A stretch of 64,000 nucleotides of DNA from Nematostella vectensis (Eukaryota; Cnidaria; Anthozoa; Actiniaria; Edwardsiidae). Both the position numbers and the translations under genes were made by a program. This document shows positions 59,301 through 64,000 of the stretch, one piece after another. A model generated the notes under the pieces. The model searched no databases. It had not been told where the DNA came from and saw only the letters and a list, made by a program, of their open reading frames with translations. The stretch is from assembly GCF_932526225.1 (NCBI RefSeq), contig NC_064046.1:8109219-8173218 (forward strand). The letters run 5' to 3'. Each line of letters begins with the position of its first letter. Position 1 is the stretch's first letter.

Positions 59301-61210
59301 GAACATCACACTAGAAAAACCATTCCGATCCTATATTAAAACAATTTGTGGACAGTGGATAATGCTATTTCTTCTTCTTTGAGAATAAGTGGGTGTTTTT
59401 TTTTCATTTTGTTGGGGAGACAGGTTTTACGGAAAATGTTGTTTGCGGTTGTGCCCTCTCGGTTTTTTATTTTTATTTTATGTTTTTGGCCTTTATTCCA
59501 AAGTGTTTTCTTTGTGTCTCATCCAATCGGCCCAATCTAAGCATGTCCATGACAACAAATACAAGCGCTGATAGTCCTACCACATTCTATCTAACAACCA
59601 CATTTCAAATATTACAATAGTTTCCATTATTTTCGCGTTAATTTATAACGTTACTTACAAGCTTGGTGAAATGGAGTCAATATATGTGCAAACATAGTTT
59701 AATTTAATACATATCAATTAGAAACTGTGCTTAGACCCTCTTTAATCGAAAAGAAAACATCGGAAAACAGAAAAAAAAAACATTAACATCTGATGCCTTG
59801 CTTACTTGAACTTGAGAATCACTCTCCCTGCGAACGCTCAAATTGCCTTTTCTTGACGGTGAATCTAAAATGAGAAAAAGGCATCCCGATTATGGTTAAG
59901 AATTCCCAAGAATATCAATGAACATTTACTAAGTAACATCTGTTTAACCCTTAGAATACATCTGTTGATAGATTGACTCACTGAAGGAGAGTTGCTTTCT
60001 AATATCCCTCCGTTTCTGCTCCAGTGGAATTTTTTGTCTCTCTGTTCGCGCTGACAAACTGTGTCGAAGCATTTTACTCGGAAAATCCCCAGGTTCTTAT
60101 TATATTATTCATTATATAGTGAACAATCACTCCCGATAACTAAGCCATACTAACAAACAGCTTTATCGAGACGTTTTTTTTGAACGATGGCCAGTGATTA
60201 ATATTCACTATCCGCTTGTTCACAAAATAATGATAAGTATAGAAACTGAAACTTTCTCTGTCTCGTGAGAAACCGCACAGACCGAATTTTCACATCAGTA
60301 CATAAAATCCGGCGTTCCCCAACCAGGATGGCTAGTTAATGTAATATCTAAGACAATGCAATTAATTTAAAGCACAGTCGTTGGAGTTACCCAAGCAGAC
60401 GTAATTTCCATGTTAATGAACTAACTACTGTTTTAAAAACATACACAATAAAAATCATTACATTCTACCCTATTTTGCTTGGGGTGCGCGCAGATGTTAC
60501 AGGTAAAAAACGGAAGCTCTCTTAGAGGTAAAATTGCTACTTATTAATATTTCATACCGGTAAACTGTTAGATTTTAACTTACTTGTCATAAAGGTACTT
60601 CCAACTGAGCCGAGGTTTAAAAATGAAAGATTTCAGGTATACGTGCTAAATTGTCAACTGTGTCAGTCGTGTTAGCAATATGGGTACCCTGTGTTGCAAA
60701 TAGTTTTAGGTTATGCGTTTTTTAATAACCGCGAATATGTGATAACATATATATTTAATTAAACTTACCATAGTCGGCGTCGAGACCTAATTTTCTTAAT
60801 GACTCTAAAACCTACACAAAAGATCAGGTAATCAACAAAAGTTAGACAAAACATAGAGTCGGACGTGAGTGTTTTTGCTTTGCGGAGCAAAGTACATTAA
60901 AGGGCTTTTGCCAAGATCTAGACTGAAGCATCCCACATGGATCTTTGTGGTTCTCTAGGCTATCCGCTTGATATGCATAGAAGCTCGACACTTAGCTAGC
61001 GCACCCCACGAGAAATCAAACTGATAAAATAACCCCTTTAATTACTTTTGAGAGCAATAATATTATCAGCAAATGTGATTACAGTGAAATGATTTAACCA
61101 AATTCCTAAACAGTTTGTAGGAGCGACTGTGGTTACAAAGCTATTTTGAAAACTTATTTAGACTTTCTGACTTTAGAAAGAAACGATAAACTTACGGAGC
61201 GCGAAGTCAT
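53317..61210 (-). CDS. SOWAH-like: SOWAH-like ankyrin protein, 15 exons with 3-nt microexons
   Basis: Exons on the minus strand: 61196-61210, 60769-60811, 60584-60604, 59806-59864, 57396-57500, 56987-56998, 56867-56869, 56750-56752, 56266-56352, 55782-55784, 55645-55647, 55480-55552, 55031-55111, 54063-54217 and 53317-53418. They total 765 nt and encode 254 aa (255 with the alternative NAG acceptor at 54221). The N-terminus is MTSRSVLESLRKLGLDADYG. An ankyrin block follows (about 47-165), with EKQWHQASMECDLPAITRLL, TAMHWAAKKGRRDVVEAL, GYTALHLAVIQGNEEVISML and ADIHIRDNSGYKAKHYL. The order and the DNSGYKA-HYL end match sosondowah (SOWAH) proteins, which are ankyrin adaptors of poorly known role. 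The tail is Ser/Lys/Glu rich. The large exons are secure. The five microexons are inferred from splice signals plus family consensus. Confidence 0.8.
53487..53704. mobile_element. Palindromic MITE in the last SOWAH intron
   Basis: AAGCCCGGCGCACACGG at the left is inverted as GTGTGCGCCGGGCTT at the right. GCAATTTGCTCACTGCCTCG and its inverse follow, and a second inner pair GGCCAAAAACTCAC is present. About 218 bp. Confidence 0.75.
55645..55647 (-). other. Candidate 3-nt exon GGG (Gly)
   Basis: Minus strand: a pyrimidine-rich tract, TTACCTGACAAG, then GGG, then GTAAGTCTATG. Phase 0 on both sides. It supplies the Gly before GYTALH. Confidence 0.5.
55782..55784 (-). other. Candidate 3-nt exon AGG (Arg)
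   Basis: Minus strand: CTATTCATAAAG, then AGG, then GTAAGTATACC. A pyrimidine tract (TTTTTATTTCTGCCCTCTTC) lies upstream. It would join VNEKT to the next Gly. Confidence 0.5.
55841..56025. repeat. Direct duplication of about 92 bp
   Basis: TAGTATACTATGTACCAAAA starts both copies (about 55843 and 55933), each running through AATGACGTCATAACTTTCTT to TTTGAGATNGATAG. It lies in a SOWAH intron. Confidence 0.9.
56750..56752 (-). other. Candidate 3-nt exon TAT (Tyr)
   Basis: Minus strand: CTCCTTCGCTGTAAACAG, then TAT, then GTGAGTGAATG. It gives the aromatic residue before TAMHW. Confidence 0.5.
56867..56869 (-). other. Candidate 3-nt exon GGC (Gly)
   Basis: Minus strand: GTGTCGTCGTGTCTAG, then GGC, then GTAAGTAAAGG. 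It gives the Gly of the F-x-x-G-(F/Y) family motif. Confidence 0.5.
56987..56998 (-). other. Candidate 12-nt exon (EFVM)
   Basis: Minus strand: CTTGATGTGGATAG, then GAATTCGTAATG, then GTATGTGATTT. It is in frame after KQ and matches the D/E-F-V/I position of the family. Its acceptor tract is the weakest of the five. Confidence 0.5.
57501..59805 (-). other. Large SOWAH intron 4
   Basis: It contains a hairpin with a CTGATGA...GAAAC core (57569-57606), a direct duplication at 57857-58205, and AT-rich sequence. No other exon is recognised. Confidence 0.5.
57857..58205. repeat. Tandem duplication of about 170 bp
   Basis: TCGTCGTGAAAAATCGTTCA and AAGAGAACACAGAAAAATTG occur in both halves (about 57878 and 58048). 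The copies differ by only a few bases and a short deletion. Each ends in TATTTAATAAACATCCCCGCC. Confidence 0.9.
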
Positions 61211-61954
61211 CTTGCTCCCTGGTTTGCTCAATGATTAGATATCATTAGAGTTGTATAAGTTTGATATTAGTGCAACAGTTTGTTGTAATTGGCGCCGTGA
61301 ACCATTTTTGTTGGATCAAGTGCGTGTTTGCCTATTTAAATACTTTAAAGTATTTATTCAAAATCTGACAATACTCAAAATTTGTTTGTTCTCCGACATA
61401 GAGAATTTGAATTATCGATGTAAACAGCACCTTACATCTATTTCGTTTCCTTTGTGTAGACATAAGCTATAGAAAAATAAATGGGCGTTGTTCACTTGAG
61501 GGCTGTTTCAACACCCTTAAAGGTTTTATGTTTCTGTATTTTGGTTACCTAAGACTGCATTATGACTTTGAAGTCTTAAAAAGCCTTCAAATGGGATTAA
61601 TTTTTGATAGATGGCGACATATTACATCTAATTAGCATCGAGTGTGAATAAATAACCTGCTAAGTTATTTTCGAAAGGCGAATTAAAAAGCTTTTTCAAG
61701 ACCAGGAGCTACTGCAGGTTCGAGCTATATTGAGTGAATATACACTGATGAGATACACAACAAAAAATACCCAATAACTAGATTTATAAAACAACCCCAA
61801 GAAATAAATATATTGTTTTTCAAGTCAACCGTATATGATGTACTCACTGTCGAATATTCGATGTATTCGATGTATCCACAGACACGAAGAAGCAGGCTCA
61901 TTGGTATAACCGCTGGTCTACATTCGTTCCTCGCGTGTTGTGTTTTCGGTTGTG
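61211..61954. promoter_or_regulatory. Shared divergent promoter region
   Basis: The 744 bp between the SOWAH start (61210, -) and the glycosyltransferase start (61955, +) must hold both 5' ends. I see no clear TATA box. The arrangement allows, but does not prove, shared regulation. Confidence 0.4.
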
Positions 61955-63209
61955 ATGGTAGAAGAATTATGGGGGAAAGGACACATTATTTTTATAATAT
62001 TTCTTTCGCTCGTGGCCCATAGCTTAATCTATTTTGGAAATAACCCTCAAAGGTCTCTGTCGGTGGAAGATAATGCAGGTTAGTTGATGAAAGGAAAGGA
62101 AAGTAGGATGTGATATTTGGGGTTTTGGGAAACCTTTGACTTCGATTGTTATGTCTGCACTTAATTTTTTACATGGCCATTTGTCATTAAACTTTGAGCC
62201 ATGTTCCTAATATTGATTAAGCTTGTACCATTTGTATCCATAGTGTCATATTCCAACCCCTTCCAGATAAATTCACACTGTAGGATATTATTAACGCTTT
62301 CAAATAAAATATGGACATCAAAAAATAATGGGGGCATAGCGCACACCATCCCCCTTCCCTCTCTCCCCCCTCCCCCCTCCATAAACTTCCATGCACATAA
62401 GAAAAAGAAAGATGCAGTATGGGTTATAAACAATGGATTCTTATAGCAAAATCTATCTTGAATGGGTGTATATATTAATTTAGTTTGTTATTTTGATAAA
62501 GTCACACTATCCTCACAGGTGCCGGTAAGCCAGTGTATGATACTGTGATTGGTGTGCTCTCTGCCCGTGACCATTTTGAGCAAAGGCAAGCTCTGAGGGA
62601 CACCTGGGTTGGCAACATCAAGAAAAACACACGGCATCATGACAGGTCTGTCCAGCAAAGCTGTTCTAGAGGGACTTTAGTTTGATTTACTTACAAACAA
62701 AGGCAGGTCCTGGTCACCCTATTTATTCGAAGGGGAAGATGATATGTTAACAACAACAAAAAAATGTGTAAAAAAAATGTGCTGGAGGAATAAAATATCC
62801 TTGTTCTTAGAATTCCAATCTGTTTTTTTGGGGGCTTATTAGAATCCAATTATTATACAGCCAGATTTAAAACAAATGACAGCACTGGTAATCACCATTT
62901 ACTATTGTAAAGAATTCATGTTCATTTTTTTTGCTCTTCACTTCTCTAATATTTTAGGGTGTGGTCACCCTTAAATGTCTCATTGTCATAAGAGACCAGC
63001 ACCAGTTAATGCTACTACCACTTTTTTGAGCTCCCAAGTGGACCATTTACAGAGCTTTGATTGCATCTTTCGTCTAAGCTAGTGTGTATTTTGTGTTTTA
63101 TTGAATAGAATCCTTGTAATGTTTATTGTTGGTGATAAGCCCTGCCCTGTCCCACCTGAGGATAGGCTGGACCCTTACACATGCGTCAAGCATGAGCTAC
63201 TCAAGCCAG
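61955..63209 (+). CDS. B3GALNT2-like: B3GALNT2-type glycosyltransferase, 5' part
   Basis: Exons found: 61955-62078, 62519-62645 and 63109-63209; the gene continues past the window. The first exon is only 41 codons. It encodes a short N-terminus, a hydrophobic type II signal-anchor (HIIFIIFLSLVAHSLIYF, about 10-27) and a polar stem ending VEDNA. The phase-1 join leads into YDTVIGVLSARDHFEQRQAL then RDTW, the opening of the GT31 beta-1,3-galactosyltransferase fold. The third exon has RILVMFIVGD and EDRLDPYTCVKHELLKP, resembling beta-1,3-N-acetylgalactosaminyltransferase 2. In vertebrates that enzyme works in the ER on O-mannosyl glycans of dystroglycan. The DxD and catalytic regions lie outside the window, so family assignment within GT31 is less certain than the fold. 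Divergent from the SOWAH-like gene. Confidence 0.8.
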
Positions 63210-63389
63210 GTAAATCTGTTATTAGGACTGGATATGCTTTTCCATAAAGCTTATGAAAAAGCCCATGAACTTGTGTATTTATTACCATTTTCAATCACAC
63301 TGCACCTTGTGTTTTTTTCATTTCCGAGTCACGACTGGTTTGTGGTGATGGAAACCATTTTGTAGTTTCAAAGGCCATACAGAGCCATA

Positions 63390-63542
63390 GCAGACCTCAA
63401 AATATTGGGGGGGGGGGGAGGCACGGGACAGAATCATCAAAACAGTTGTGGGGCCATGCCCCTACAGTTAATTTCCTTATAATTTTTTTATTATTGGTGG
63501 GGGCAGGTGCCCCCAATGCCCCACCCCCTGCCACGGCCCTGC
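63390..63542. repeat. Dispersed repeat related to 5690-5985
   Basis: CAAAATATTGGGG, GGGGCCATGCCCCTACAGTT and AATTTCCTTATAA, then GGTGCCCCCAATGCCCCACC and CCCTGCCACGGCCCTGCC. Same family as the tandem block near 5.8 kb. It leads directly into the 12-bp array. Confidence 0.65.
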
Positions 63543-64000
63543 CAACACCTAACCCAACACCTAACCCAACACCTAACCGAACATCTAACCCAACACCTAA
63601 CCCAACATCTAACCCAACACCTAACCCAACACCTAACCCAACACCTAACCCAACACCTAACCCAACACCTAACCCAACATCTAACCCAACACCTAACCCA
63701 ACATCTAACCCAACACCTAACCCAACACCTAACCCAACACCTAACCCAACACCTAACCCAACACCTAACCCAACATCTAACCCAACACCTAACCCAACAT
63801 CTAACCCAACACCTAACCCAACACCTAACCCAACACCTAACCCAACACCTAACCCAACACCTAACCCAACACCTAACCCAACACCTAACCCAACACCTAA
63901 CCCAACACCTAACCCAACACCTAACCCAACACCTAACCCAACACCTAACCCAACATCTAACCCAACACCTAATCCAACACCTAATCCAACACCTAACCCA
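63543..64000. repeat. 12-bp telomere-like array reaching the window edge
   Basis: About 38 copies of AACACCTAACCC with ACATCTAACCC variants. Each unit contains CCTAACCC, the telomeric C-strand word, interrupted by AACA. It is in an intron of the glycosyltransferase gene and continues beyond the window. Confidence 0.9.

Noticed and set aside
59982-59998. Possible 17-nt SOWAH exon with AG and GTGAGT flanks
   Set aside because: Including it after the 21-nt exon at 60584-60604 throws the next exon out of frame into a stop. Skipping it gives a continuous frame.

Overview
The window is eukaryotic, AT-rich and intron-rich. It carries animal-type genes: an E2F4/5-type transcription factor, a KIF28-type kinesin-3, a SOWAH-type ankyrin protein and a B3GALNT2-type glycosyltransferase. 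Coding exons are short with canonical GT-AG introns, and the genes share space with DIRS, Ty3-type, TTAA-specific and many palindromic MITE-like repeats. This suits an early-branching animal such as an anthozoan cnidarian (sea anemone or coral). The species is an inference; nothing here fixes it.

Layout. 1-653: last exon of an unrecognised + strand gene. 654-16000: gene-poor, with a MITE, repeat copies and a decayed DIRS-type retrotransposon on the - strand (about 8260-15605) interrupted by a 2-kb array of 24-bp repeats. 16393-24082: E2F gene in 7 exons, 335 aa, with a perfect E2F consensus site upstream. 24083-29429: E2F 3' region, a 278-bp TTAA-flanked MITE and a 2-kb minisatellite of 19-bp units. 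29430-51093: KIF28-like kinesin in 27 exons, 983 aa. Its sixth intron holds three elements nested inside each other: a long-TIR element, an LTR element within it, and a TTAA element within that. 51094-53316: tandem repeats and a MITE. 53317-61210 (-): SOWAH-like gene in 15 exons, 254 aa. 61955-63209 and beyond (+): 5' part of a B3GALNT2-like gene, divergent from SOWAH. 63543-64000: a 12-bp telomere-like array running off the window.

The most unusual signal is in the SOWAH-like gene. The large exons alone leave out a few residues that the ankyrin/SOWAH family requires. Those residues are supplied by four candidate 3-nt exons (GGC, TAT, AGG, GGG) and one 12-nt exon, each between an AG acceptor and a GT donor, in the right order and frame. 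With them the protein reads through the family consensus and the total coding length closes at 765 nt. This is built by eye from splice signals plus family consensus and needs transcript evidence.

The host genes look functionally unrelated: cell-cycle transcription, microtubule transport, an ankyrin scaffold and Golgi/ER glycosylation. No operon-like logic is implied. All joins were read manually, and no searches were run.
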